Source: Methylotenera_A sp046594915 (lineage in GTDB: Bacteria; Pseudomonadota; Gammaproteobacteria; Burkholderiales; Methylophilaceae). From it: 64,000 nt of DNA. Under the pieces are notes generated by a model. It saw only the letters and a list, made by a program, of their open reading frames with translations. It was not told the origin of the DNA and searched no databases. Made by a program: the position numbers and the translations under genes. Location: the NCBI GenBank assembly GCA_046594915.1, contig JBKJRC010000008.1, forward strand, positions 1-64,000. The letters run 5' to 3'. Below, piece after piece: positions 18,667 through 28,200 of this stretch; the first letter of the stretch is position 1, and each line of letters begins with the position of its first letter.

Positions 18667-20110
18667 TTGGTTCTGCTCCAAATTTATCACTGCCGTCTTT
18701 TGCATAAACTCGCTCAGATAGTGCCTCAACACCACTCACATGCTCATTCGCCATGGTCTTTTCAATACCACTGGCTTGCAAAGTATCTTGCTCAATCATA
18801 CTTTTGCCATGCAAAATGTAATATTCAAACTCTGGCCTGAAATGTTTAATAAAACTCAGCACGGGTGTCGCTGCGGCTTCACCTAACGCGCAAATTGTTC
18901 GGCCAGCAATGTTATTGCTCACATCGGTTAACAAATCCAAATCATCCATTTTTCCTTTGCCATCAACGATTCGGCTGATCACGCGATAGACCCAGCCTGT
19001 GCCTTCGCGACAAGGCGTACACTGTCCGCAACTTTCTTCATAAAAGAAATAGGATAGGCGCTTAAGCGTTTTAACCATGCAGGTCGTGTCGTCCATCACA
19101 ATCATCGAACCGGCACCCAAGCTAGAGCCTGCCTTGCTTAAACCGTCATAATCCATACTTGCGTTCTGAATCATCTCTGCCGTCATCACCGCCGTAGATG
19201 GTCCACCAGGAATCACTGCTTTTAATTGGCGGCCTTTCCAAACGCCGCCTGCTAAATTAAGCAAATCGGCAAAAGATGTACCCATTTTTACTTCGTAATT
19301 ACCAGGCTTTTCTACATGTCCAGACACAGAAAATAATTTGGTACCGCCAGAATTGGGCACGCCTAAATCGGCGAATGCTTGGCCGCCATGTTGCAAAATC
19401 CACGGAACGGAAGCATAACTTTCCGTATTATTCACATTAGTCGGCTTGCCAAAAACGCCATAACTGGCAGGAAATGGCGGTTTAAAGCGTGGCTGGCCTT
19501 TTTTGCCTTCAATGGATTCGATTAAAGCGGTTTCTTCACCACAGATATAGGCGCCATAGCCATGCACCGCATATAGATCAAAACTAAAATTACTGCCAAA
19601 TAGATTTTCACCTAAATATCCAGCTGCTTTAGCTTCATGCAGTGCGGCTTCAAAAATATCGTAATCTTGCCAGATTTCGCCGTGAATATAGTTATAACCA
19701 ACGCGTGCGCCCAATGTATAAGCGGCAATCGCCATGCCTTCAATTAATTGGTGCGGGTTGTAACGAAGTATATCGCGGTCTTTAAATGTGCCAGGTTCGC
19801 CTTCATCACTATTGCAAACCAGATATTTTGTGCCATCGTAATAACGCGGCATAAAACTCCATTTAAGGCCTGTGGGAAAGCCTGCACCACCACGGCCACG
19901 TAAATTAGCCGTTTTAATTTGCGTAATAATATCGGTGGCTTTTACTTTTTCAGTGACGACTCTTTTCAACTGTGCATAACCACCAAGCTTAATATATGTC
20001 TCTAATAAAGCGGGGTTTTCTTCATTTAATGAACGTAAAGTCAATAAAGTCTGACCTTTTAAATCCGTCATGACAGGTTTTTTTGCCGTCATTTTAGTGT
20101 TAAGTCCCAC
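18653..20110 (-). CDS. nuoF: NADH-quinone oxidoreductase subunit F
   Basis: A 485-residue subunit that binds NADH, FMN and cluster N3. The glycine-rich NADH/FMN region is LRGRGGAGFPTGLKW. The cluster ligands are SCGQCTPCREG plus the later TICALG cysteine. The start is a GTG at 20110 sharing one base with the nuoE stop, preceded by GAGGAG eight bases upstream. The C-terminal tail of about 45 residues after the last conserved block is longer than in many homologues, and its end overlaps nuoG. Confidence 0.95.
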   Translation of the reverse strand: MGLNTKMTAKKPVMTDLKGQTLLTLRSLNEENPALLETYIKLGGYAQLKRVVTEKVKATDIITQIKTANLRGRGGAGFPTGLKWSFMPRYYDGTKYLVCNSDEGEPGTFKDRDILRYNPHQLIEGMAIAAYTLGARVGYNYIHGEIWQDYDIFEAALHEAKAAGYLGENLFGSNFSFDLYAVHGYGAYICGEETALIESIEGKKGQPRFKPPFPASYGVFGKPTNVNNTESYASVPWILQHGGQAFADLGVPNSGGTKLFSVSGHVEKPGNYEVKMGTSFADLLNLAGGVWKGRQLKAVIPGGPSTAVMTAEMIQNASMDYDGLSKAGSSLGAGSMIVMDDTTCMVKTLKRLSYFFYEESCGQCTPCREGTGWVYRVISRIVDGKGKMDDLDLLTDVSNNIAGRTICALGEAAATPVLSFIKHFRPEFEYYILHGKSMIEQDTLQASGIEKTMANEHVSGVEALSERVYAKDGSDKFGAEPIAKY

Positions 20111-20583
20111 TATTTTAGCTCCTCTAAAATAGCATCGACTTTATCCACAGTTAAAAACTCATGCATCGTATGATTATTCACTATCAACAACGGCGCACCA
20201 CCGCAAGCACCCATGCATTCGCCTTCTTTTAGGCAGAACTTTCCGTCATTGGTCACCTCATTAAAACCGACACCCAGCTTAGTTTGCAAGTGATTTACAA
20301 TCACATCAGAATCGCGCAACATGCAAGAAATATTAGTACAAATACTGATTTTATATTGCCCAACTGGTTGCAGATCGTACATATTGTAAAAAGTCGCCAC
20401 TTCCATCGCGGCGATTTCTGGGATGCGCAAATACTCGGCCACTTCTGTAATGCTTTCTTTTGACAACCAGCCACGCTCGGTTTGCACAATACGCAGCGCG
20501 CTCATCACCGCCGCCTGACGTTTATCAGCGGGGTATTTGGTGAGTTCGTACTCGATTTTTGCTATGGATTCTTGACTTAGCAT
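20110..20583 (-). CDS. nuoE: NADH-quinone oxidoreductase subunit E
   Basis: A 157-residue thioredoxin-like ferredoxin subunit. It holds the [2Fe-2S] cluster N1a with ligands in CTNISCML and CMGACGGAP. The length is typical. It starts 2 bases after nuoD ends. Confidence 0.96.
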   Translation of the reverse strand: MLSQESIAKIEYELTKYPADKRQAAVMSALRIVQTERGWLSKESITEVAEYLRIPEIAAMEVATFYNMYDLQPVGQYKISICTNISCMLRDSDVIVNHLQTKLGVGFNEVTNDGKFCLKEGECMGACGGAPLLIVNNHTMHEFLTVDKVDAILEELK

Positions 20584-20585
20584 AA

Positions 20586-21839
20586 CTACCTATCTATTTC
20601 GCCAAAAACAATATCTTGCGTTCCGATAATCGCCACTAAATCCGCAATCATATGACCGCGTGTCATTTCATCTAAAGCCGCAAGATGCGGATAACCCGGC
20701 GCGCGAATTTTTAAACGATACGGTTTATTCGCGCCATCAGACACCATATAAATACCAAATTCACCTTTTGGATGTTCAACCGCGGCATATGCCTCGCCCG
20801 CTGGCACATGAAAGCCTTCGGTGAATAATTTGAAGTGGTGAATCATGTCTTCCATATTGGTTTTCATGCCTTCACGGTCTGGCGGTGCGACTTTATTATC
20901 ACGAGTAATCACTGGGCCGGGGTTGGCGCGTAGCCAATTAATACACTGCTTGATAATATTATTGGACTGCCTGAATTCTTCCATACGCACCAAGTAGCGG
21001 TCATAACAATCGCCATTGACACCAACTGGAATATCAAAATCTAAGTTTGCATACACTTCATATGGCTGCTTTTTACGCAAATCCCACTCAATGCCAGAGC
21101 CGCGCAACATGGGGCCTGTAAAACCCAGCGCCAACGCGCGTTCTGGCGACACAACGCCGACGCCAACCGTACGCTGTTTCCAGATACGGTTATCAGTTAA
21201 TAGTGTTTCATATTCATCGATATACGTGGGGAAGCGCTTGGTAAAATCTTCAATAAAGTCCAAGAATGAGCCTTGGCGATTTTCATTGAGTTGATGAATT
21301 TCTTTTGCGCTACGGAATTTTGTTGTTTGGTGCTGCGGCATTTGATTGGGCAAATCGCGATATACGCCGCCTGGACGATAGTACGCCGCATGCATACGCG
21401 CGCCTGAAACCGCTTCGTAGCAATCGAACAAATCCTCACGCTCTCTGAATGCATACAGAAATACCGTCATCGCGCCAACGTCTAAGGCATGCGCACCTAA
21501 CCAAAGTAGATGATTTAAAATGCGAGTAATCTCATCGAACATGACACGGATATATTGCGCGCGAATCGGCACTTCCAGGCCAAGCATTTTTTCAATCGCC
21601 ATTACATAGGCATGCTCATTCGCCATCATCGACACATAATCTAGCCTATCCATGTAAGGAATCGACTGCAGATAAGTGCGATTTTCGGCCAATTTTTCAG
21701 TGGCGCGATGCAACAAGCCAATATGCGGGTCGGCGCGCTGAATCACTTCACCATCCAGCTCTAATACCAAACGCAAAACACCATGCGCCGCAGGATGCTG
21801 TGGGCCAAAATTCATGGTGTAATTTCTAATTTCAGCCAT
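20586..21839 (-). CDS. nuoD: NADH-quinone oxidoreductase subunit D
   Basis: A 417-residue 49-kDa-type subunit lining the quinone-binding pocket. NFGPQHPAAHGVLRL at the N-terminus carries the conserved quinone-site histidine. The C-terminus ends IGTQDIVFGEIDR, as is usual for the family. Its first base overlaps the last base of nuoC. Confidence 0.97.
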   Translation of the reverse strand: MAEIRNYTMNFGPQHPAAHGVLRLVLELDGEVIQRADPHIGLLHRATEKLAENRTYLQSIPYMDRLDYVSMMANEHAYVMAIEKMLGLEVPIRAQYIRVMFDEITRILNHLLWLGAHALDVGAMTVFLYAFREREDLFDCYEAVSGARMHAAYYRPGGVYRDLPNQMPQHQTTKFRSAKEIHQLNENRQGSFLDFIEDFTKRFPTYIDEYETLLTDNRIWKQRTVGVGVVSPERALALGFTGPMLRGSGIEWDLRKKQPYEVYANLDFDIPVGVNGDCYDRYLVRMEEFRQSNNIIKQCINWLRANPGPVITRDNKVAPPDREGMKTNMEDMIHHFKLFTEGFHVPAGEAYAAVEHPKGEFGIYMVSDGANKPYRLKIRAPGYPHLAALDEMTRGHMIADLVAIIGTQDIVFGEIDR

Positions 21840-22447
21840 TATTTATGCGCACCTTCATCGCGAATCACGCGCGGCACATTATTGCGCATCTCAATCGAAA
21901 CCGGCTGATAAATCACACGTTGTTGCTCAGGGTCGTAACGCATCTCTACGTTGCCAATCATGGGGAAATCTTTGCGGAAAGGATGGCCGACAAAACCATA
22001 ATCGGTTAAAAGTCGACGTAAATCGGGGTGATTGTCGAACATTAATCCATATAAATCAAACGCTTCGCGTTCAAACCAATTGGCAGCAGGCCATATTTCG
22101 ACCAGCGTTGGCAAAACAGGAAAATCGTCATCTTGCGCAAATACGCGCAAACGCACACGCTGATTTAGGCTAACTGACAGCAAATGCAACACGGCTGCGT
22201 AACGCTTACCTTGCCACAATCCATCTCCATACTCTCCAATTGCATATTGGCTATAATCCACCCCGCACAAATCAATTAATTGCTCAAATTTCAACTCGGC
22301 GTGGTCACGCAATTTGGTGCAAACTGTTAAATAATTTTCCGCCTTACATTCAATCGTAATCTCACCATGCGTCACGCTTAATTGCGTAATTTGTTCGCTT
22401 AAAGCAAGCTTTAACTGAGCAGACAATTGATCGATTTTGATGGACAT
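21839..22447 (-). CDS. nuoC: NADH-quinone oxidoreductase subunit C
   Basis: A 202-residue 30-kDa-type peripheral subunit. The signature ERE(A)FDLYGLMFDNHPDLRR lies in the middle, followed by LTDYGFVGHPFRKDFP. NuoC and NuoD are separate proteins here, as in other betaproteobacteria and unlike the E. coli fusion. Confidence 0.96.
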   Translation of the reverse strand: MSIKIDQLSAQLKLALSEQITQLSVTHGEITIECKAENYLTVCTKLRDHAELKFEQLIDLCGVDYSQYAIGEYGDGLWQGKRYAAVLHLLSVSLNQRVRLRVFAQDDDFPVLPTLVEIWPAANWFEREAFDLYGLMFDNHPDLRRLLTDYGFVGHPFRKDFPMIGNVEMRYDPEQQRVIYQPVSIEMRNNVPRVIRDEGAHK

Positions 22448-22504
22448 ATAATGGTTAATTTAACGGATAATTATGCTTAATTTTATTATTATCTGGCAAT
22501 CGTA

Positions 22505-22981
22505 CTATCTAGCAATCGTATTAGTACGTCTAATTTTTTTCTGCAGCTGAATAATACCGTACAGCAAAGCTTCAGCCGTTGGCGGACAACCTGGCACATA
22601 CACATCCACTGGCACTATGCGGTCACAACCGCGTACCACCGCGTAAGAATAGTGATAATAACCACCGCCATTGGCGCAACTACCCATGGAAATCACCCAG
22701 CGCGGCTCTGCCATTTGGTCGTACACTTTGCGCAAAGCGGGTGCCATTTTATTCACCAATGTACCCGCTACAATCATCACATCTGATTGTCTTGGGCTGG
22801 GCCGAAACACAATACCGAAGCGATCTAAATCATAGCGCGAAGCACCCGCATGCATCATCTCGACTGCGCAGCAAGCAAGCCCAAACGTCATCGGCCACAA
22901 TGAACCGGTACGCGTGTAGTTAATCACCGTATCTAGTGTAGTGGTGACAAAACCTTTTTCTAAAACGCCTTCTAAGCTCAT
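22505..22981 (-). CDS. nuoB: NADH-quinone oxidoreductase subunit B
   Basis: A 158-residue subunit that binds cluster N2, the last electron donor to quinone. The tandem cysteine pair is in FGLACCAVEMM (residues 37-38), and the other ligands are in SMGSCANGGGYY and VPGCPPTAEALL. It is separated from nuoA by an unusually long 118-base gap that contains a hairpin. Confidence 0.97.
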   Translation of the reverse strand: MSLEGVLEKGFVTTTLDTVINYTRTGSLWPMTFGLACCAVEMMHAGASRYDLDRFGIVFRPSPRQSDVMIVAGTLVNKMAPALRKVYDQMAEPRWVISMGSCANGGGYYHYSYAVVRGCDRIVPVDVYVPGCPPTAEALLYGIIQLQKKIRRTNTIAR

Positions 22982-23025
22982 GGTGCATCCATTTGAAAAT
23001 CACATCTAGCGGCGTTGCTTGTGCC

Positions 23026-23055
23026 TTGCCGCACTAATTGTATTGTCTGCGGCAA
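23026..23055 (-). repeat. Inverted repeat in the nuoA-nuoB gap
   Basis: TTGCCGCA (23026-23033) and TGCGGCAA (23048-23055) form an 8-bp perfect stem with a 14-nt loop. There is no U-run, so it is not a standard terminator. It may be an RNA processing or stability element within the nuo message. Confidence 0.4.
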
Positions 23056-23099
23056 AGCGCCTAGCCCACACCGATTTTGAAATGGATTGAAACAATCAA

Positions 23100-23456
23100 T
23101 CAATCCCATTCCAATGCACCTTTCATCCACTCGTACACAAAGCCAACCACTAGCACGAATAGAAACAGCAGCATCGCCAAAAATCCAGCCAAACCAATTT
23201 CTTGCAACACGACTGCCCACGGGAATAAAAATGCAATTTCTAAATCGAACAGAATAAACAGGATGGCGACAAGGTAATAGCGCACATCAAATTTCATGCG
23301 CGCATCCTCAAACGCTTCAAATCCACACTCGTAGGGCGAATTTTTTTCGCTGTCTGGCCGACTGGGAGAAACGATTTTACCAAGGACAAGTGGCCCAAGA
23401 CCTATAGCAAGACCCACTATAATAAACAACAAGATTGGAAAGTAATTTTCCAGCAC
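23100..23456 (-). CDS. nuoA: NADH-quinone oxidoreductase subunit A
   Basis: A 118-residue subunit with three transmembrane helices and the conserved loop ENSPYECGFEAF (Cys in the quinone-tunnel loop), followed by FDLEIAFLFPWA. The start codon is GTG (MLENYFPI) with AGGA seven bases upstream. It is the first gene of the 14-gene nuo operon. Confidence 0.96.
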   Translation of the reverse strand: MLENYFPILLFIIVGLAIGLGPLVLGKIVSPSRPDSEKNSPYECGFEAFEDARMKFDVRYYLVAILFILFDLEIAFLFPWAVVLQEIGLAGFLAMLLFLFVLVVGFVYEWMKGALEWD

Positions 23457-23475
23457 AGATATTTCCTAACAAGGT

Positions 23476-23503
23476 TTTATAACAGATTTTTTAGTTCGCT
23501 CAA
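23476..23503 (-). promoter_or_regulatory. Predicted nuo operon promoter
   Basis: On the minus strand TTGAGC (23503-23498) and TATAAA (23481-23476) are 16 bases apart. This would start transcription about 12 bases before the nuoA GTG. Readthrough from the upstream tRNA-Leu is an alternative source. Confidence 0.4.
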
Positions 23504-23685
23504 CTCTTGATTTAACCACTCAAATATTTAACACACTACTCATGACAATAATATTGTTACTAACAGCTTGCTGGCCTTAATACTTAACACTTTATTTTGA
23601 CTAAATTTATATTAACTGGTTTATATTTACCGACTAATATTTACTGGTTTAAACCTATCAGCTTATAGCTTACTGCTTGCATTTA

Positions 23686-23770
23686 TGGTGCCGACGGAGA
23701 GACTCGAACTCTCACGACTTTCGTCACTACCCCCTCAAGATAGCGTGTCTACCAATTCCACCACGACGGC
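23686..23770 (-). tRNA. tRNA-Leu (anticodon GAG)
   Basis: An 85-nt class II tRNA with a long variable arm. The anticodon arm CTATC-TTGAGGG-GGTAG gives GAG. The T-arm is GAGAG-TTCGAGT-CTCTC and CCA is encoded. Acceptor position 5 faces position 68 as U-U rather than a pair. It lies between secG and nuoA, a conserved betaproteobacterial arrangement. Confidence 0.95.
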
Positions 23771-23804
23771 AATCATTCAAGGACAATCACAACACACCCT
23801 CTAT

Positions 23805-24197
23805 TTAATTCGGCACATCCTTAGCAGTCGTTGAACCAGCATTACCACCATTTGGTGTGGATTCTTGCGTTTTAGTTGCACCCGCTCCCAAGTTATTTTT
23901 TTTAGCATTATCCGGGTTAACACCTAACGCTTTTGACGGCATTTTAACCACACTGCCATTGCCTGCGCGATGGCTAGCCAAATAGGCAAGCGTTAAACTG
24001 GTGCAGAAAAAAACAACCACGCAAGCGGCAGTTAGTTTACTTAAAATATTAGATGAGCCGCTAACGCCAAACAGACTGCCAGATGCGCCACTGCCAAATG
24101 CGGCGCCCATATCAGCGCCTTTGCCGTGCTGCAACAACACCAAACCGATAACGCCGGCTGCCGCTAAAACATGAATAACTGTAATAAAATTTTCCAT
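23805..24197 (-). CDS. secG: Preprotein translocase subunit SecG
   Basis: A 130-residue inner-membrane component of SecYEG. Two transmembrane helices (about 3-22 and 52-72) flank the cytoplasmic loop GADMGAAFGSGASGSLFG, which is the SecG signature. The C-terminal tail is Asn/Gly/Thr-rich. It lies 97 bases downstream of tpiA, the usual neighbour. Confidence 0.94.
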   Translation of the reverse strand: MENFITVIHVLAAAGVIGLVLLQHGKGADMGAAFGSGASGSLFGVSGSSNILSKLTAACVVVFFCTSLTLAYLASHRAGNGSVVKMPSKALGVNPDNAKKNNLGAGATKTQESTPNGGNAGSTTAKDVPN

Positions 24198-24294
24198 CGA
24201 ACCAATTCCAAACTAATTCCAAAAAAAGTGGCCTTCATTAAAACAGGCGTTTTGCCTGTATGCCAATTATTTACTACGTTTTTGAAGCGGCAAG

Positions 24295-25080
24295 TTAATT
24301 TGCCGATTCCGCCGCTGCGCAAATTTTTTCAAACGCCTGCGACTCAAGTGAGCATTTACCAATCAGCCCACCGTCAATATTTGATACGGCGAATAATTGT
24401 ACCGCATTTTGCGGGTTTACGCTGCCACCGTACAGGATTTTTAAGCGGCTTGCCGCATCTTTATCCAGCTGCGCAATTTTGTGATAAATAAATTTATGCA
24501 TGGCTTGCGCTTGTGCTGGCGTGGCTGCCAAGCCTGTGCCAATGGCCCAAATCGGTTCGTACGAAATAATACTATCTGCAAAAATCGCCGCGCCATACAA
24601 TTGAATAATGGTATCAAGCTGTTTGCCAATTACCAGCTCCATCACGCCTGCTTCGCGTTCAATTAGGGTTTCGCCCACACATAAAATAGGCGTTAAGCCG
24701 TGCTGTTTTGCCTGCAGAAATTTTTGTGCGATATTCTCATCCGATTCGCAATAGGCCGTTGCACGCTCTGAATGCCCGATAATCACATATTCACAGCCAA
24801 AATCTTTTAGCATGGCCGCGCTGACTTCTCCGGTAAATGCGCCTTCTGCACTTTTGGCCAGATTTTGCGCGCCCCAGGCAATATTACTGTGTTGCAACAA
24901 ATTTTGCAGTTGCGCTAAGTAGGGATACGGCGCGCAAACTATCACTTTTGTCTGTTTTAAAGCGTTAAGTGACGCCAGATAATCTGTGAGCAATGCGCGA
25001 TTGTGCTGAAGATTGCCATGCATTTTCCAATTGGCAACAATCAATTTTTTTGCGCTATTTTTTGCTACGAGTTGGCTCAT
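24295..25080 (-). CDS. tpiA: Triosephosphate isomerase
   Basis: A 261-residue TIM-barrel enzyme interconverting dihydroxyacetone phosphate and glyceraldehyde 3-phosphate. The catalytic residues are visible: Lys in ANWKMHG, His in IGHSERA and Glu in YEPIWAIGTG. The phosphate loop is YGGSVNPQN. The N-terminus is about 10 residues longer than in E. coli. The ATG at 25080 has AAGG seven bases upstream and is kept. Confidence 0.97.
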   Translation of the reverse strand: MSQLVAKNSAKKLIVANWKMHGNLQHNRALLTDYLASLNALKQTKVIVCAPYPYLAQLQNLLQHSNIAWGAQNLAKSAEGAFTGEVSAAMLKDFGCEYVIIGHSERATAYCESDENIAQKFLQAKQHGLTPILCVGETLIEREAGVMELVIGKQLDTIIQLYGAAIFADSIISYEPIWAIGTGLAATPAQAQAMHKFIYHKIAQLDKDAASRLKILYGGSVNPQNAVQLFAVSNIDGGLIGKCSLESQAFEKICAAAESAN

Positions 25081-25222
25081 GAAAATGCCTTAAGAATTGC
25101 CGCGAATTCTACGCGTGCAAGTTGGCATGGTCAACGTTAAGTTAATGCTTTTTGTAGGCCAACAATCGCAAAAAACCATGCTTGATATTGCTACTTAACC
25201 CTCAAAAATGCGGCAATTTTGT

Positions 25223-28200
25223 CTATTTAAACCTGAATGTGTACAGCGCATCAACCGCGCTTTCTGTGCCAGTTTCGGCTTGTATCGCCCAGCGCGGCGT
25301 AATCTGAAAAGTGAGTCTGGCAACATCTAATAAACCGCTGACACTTTTTTGATAGCTTAAATATAACTGAGAAGACAAGCGTTTGCCAAAAGTTAGCGCA
25401 GCTGTATCCGCATCCGCGCCGGAAAAACTCAATTCATCCAGACCGGCTGCGCGGGCCAATTTAGTTTGCAGTGGCAGTGAGTTGTCGCTAGACAGCACGG
25501 CGCCAGCCGCCAGTGACAGTAAGGCAAAATCACTATTGCCCGCTTGTTCTGTGCCATGACCCAAAATAAGCCAAGACAACTTTTCGGTGTCTGGCACGTT
25601 TGGTTCTGACACCAACTTAATAGAAGGATTTAAACCGTTGCCCGTAATTTCAACGCCAGCATTCACATTTTGCACGCCATTGGTGGTGGTTTGGCTAAAA
25701 TTACTACCCGTGATTTCATCCTTATTTCTCACGGTTTCTGCGTTGCTGGTAATCAAGCTGGCATTGTCATTCACTGCGTAGCGCATGGCGCGAATATTCA
25801 AGCCCGGGTTATCAACCGCGCCGTTAAAACTGATGATGCCGCGCGTAATATTAAGTACTTGGCCGTAAGCGGTGTAACTGCCTTTTTTAACTCTGATACT
25901 GCCTTCAGCATGCGGATGATATTGGGTTAAGCCGAGCAAGGTGACTGCGCCGGATAATTGAGCATCCAATCCGCGGCCGCGCAAGGTGAAATCATCGCCT
26001 AAATCGACACGCAAATTATTCAATAATATTTTTAATGCGCTTTCATTAATTAACTCGGTGCGCCCAAGTACTTCAACATCGTCATCTAATTGCGGCACAC
26101 TGTCGTCGGGCAATTCAAGCAAGCCTTTCGCCACTTTAAAATCGCCAGAGATGGTGAATAAATCCGCTTCCAGCGTTGTTTTGCCTGCGCCGTTTAATAT
26201 CAACAGTCTGTCTGCACCAGAAATAACGGTGAACTGTTCAGCCACCCAATTTAACTCAATTTTTGGTTGATTACTCACCATTTGCAATGTGCCGTTGCTG
26301 CGCAAATAACCATCGCCGCCTTTAAATGCAGCCTGTGTAATGCGTAACTCGTCATTTTCAAAGGTTGCTTGCAACATGCCTTCGGTAAAGGAAACGCCTC
26401 GTACTGGCAAAATAAATTGCAGGTTTTTAGCCGTCATATTGCCACGCAGATTCGGCTTTTGTATCGTTCCTTTTGCTTCCACTTGCATGGTTAATGCGCC
26501 GTCTAAACGTGCATCGGCCAGCGCTTCAGATAGTGGCAGCCAAGCTATGGTGTTTAACTGTGCATTGCTGGCAAGCGTCAGTGGCGCGCTAGCCATTAAC
26601 GAGAATCCAGATTCCACTTTGGTCAACATGGTGGTGACATGTCCATTAAAATAACCCAGTTGCTCGCCTTTAAGTAGCCAGACAAGATTAACCTGATTGT
26701 TCACAATTTGCAGCTCCACTTTTCCCTCCTGCAAGCCCAGCAGCTTGGTAGCGCCACGCGCATCAGCTAAGGATAAATCACCCGAATCGAGCTTAAAAAT
26801 TATGCTTGCATTTGCAGATTCAACCGCATTCACATCCCATGTACCAGAAAAAACTGGGTTGCCCTGCAATTTGGGCGGCAATTCAAATACACTTGGCGCA
26901 ATATCATCCAGCGCGATATTAACTAGGCTACCTTTGCTGACAAAGCCTTTGCTGCCCGCATTTAAGCGATTAACTTCTACGCGGCCCTTAGCCAGCTGTA
27001 ACACCGTGCTTTCTAAAAAAATATCTTGCGTGGTTAAATGCAGCTTGGCTGGCGCTTGCAGCGTCACTGGCGTTTCACCCTTTAACGCAAGACTTTGAAT
27101 CGAACCTTGCCATTCATCCTCAATTAAACCGCCTTGCAGTGTCGTCTCAAATTGCAATGGATTAGCCTTTTCCTGCGTTTTATTCTGCGCAGCGGCGGTT
27201 AATTTTAGCCGATGCGCTGCGCGCGTGCCTTGCAGGCTCAAAGCAGAATTTACAATTGGATTTTGCGCGACTTTTAAGCCAGTTGCATTAAACGTCGCAT
27301 CAACTTTACCTTGCGCCCCAGCCTGCAAGCTTGCCTGCCCAGCTAGTTTTTCTATTTTGATTGCATTAGGTAAATTGAGTTTTTGCGCAGCCACATTTAG
27401 GCGCATCGCTAAGTTGTCAAATGCACCTGTAAACGCGCCGTTTGCCTGCGCTGTACCAGAAAATTGCGCACCTAATAGTCTTAAATCAGGAAAATCTGCC
27501 TGCCATTCCAGTGTGCTATCCACTGCACCCAAGCTACCACTTGCCTTAACGCTATTGTTTAACAGAGTGGCATTAAAATCGATTTGCTGGATTTGCTTAT
27601 TGATATATGTCATCTTGCCCGCGCTCAGCAACGGCTGCTTAACATGATTCACTACTAAGTAACTATCTGTTGTAGAAAACTGCAATTGCAGGCCATCTTG
27701 CGCATCGGTTTGAGTGCTCAAATTTCCCTGGCTTAAATTTCCTTGTAAGCTAAGGTTAATATTCAGCAATCCCGCAGGATAGTTGCCTAAACGCTCTGGG
27801 TGAAATTCGCTAATTTTGGCATTCAAAACAAACGGATACGCATCCGCCAAGCCTATTTCACCATTGGCATGGATTCGTGCTGTAGCATTATTATTACTTT
27901 CAGACTGCATAAGTGCAATCTGGTTATTTTGCAAAGCAAGCATTGCATCAGATTCAAAAGTTAACACTTTTAAATTGCCAAAAAGATTGGTGGTTACATC
28001 ATAAGCAATTGAGCCATTTTGGCTGGCTTGTTGAATACTCACTTTACCAGTTAACGCAAATGGGTTGGCATTTTGCATATTCAGCTTGATTTCTGCCTGA
28101 CCAAACGGTGTGGCTGCGCGCAAATAATTCAGTTGAATGGTTTTAGCATCTGCCGCTAAATCAAACTGCACATTATTGACTGTGTAAGTTTCAGTTGGGG

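Noticed and set aside
22978..23220. 80-codon minus-strand frame filling the nuoA-nuoB gap
   Set aside because: It overlaps nuoA in another frame, has no ribosome site and looks like no known protein; the gap is better read as noncoding.
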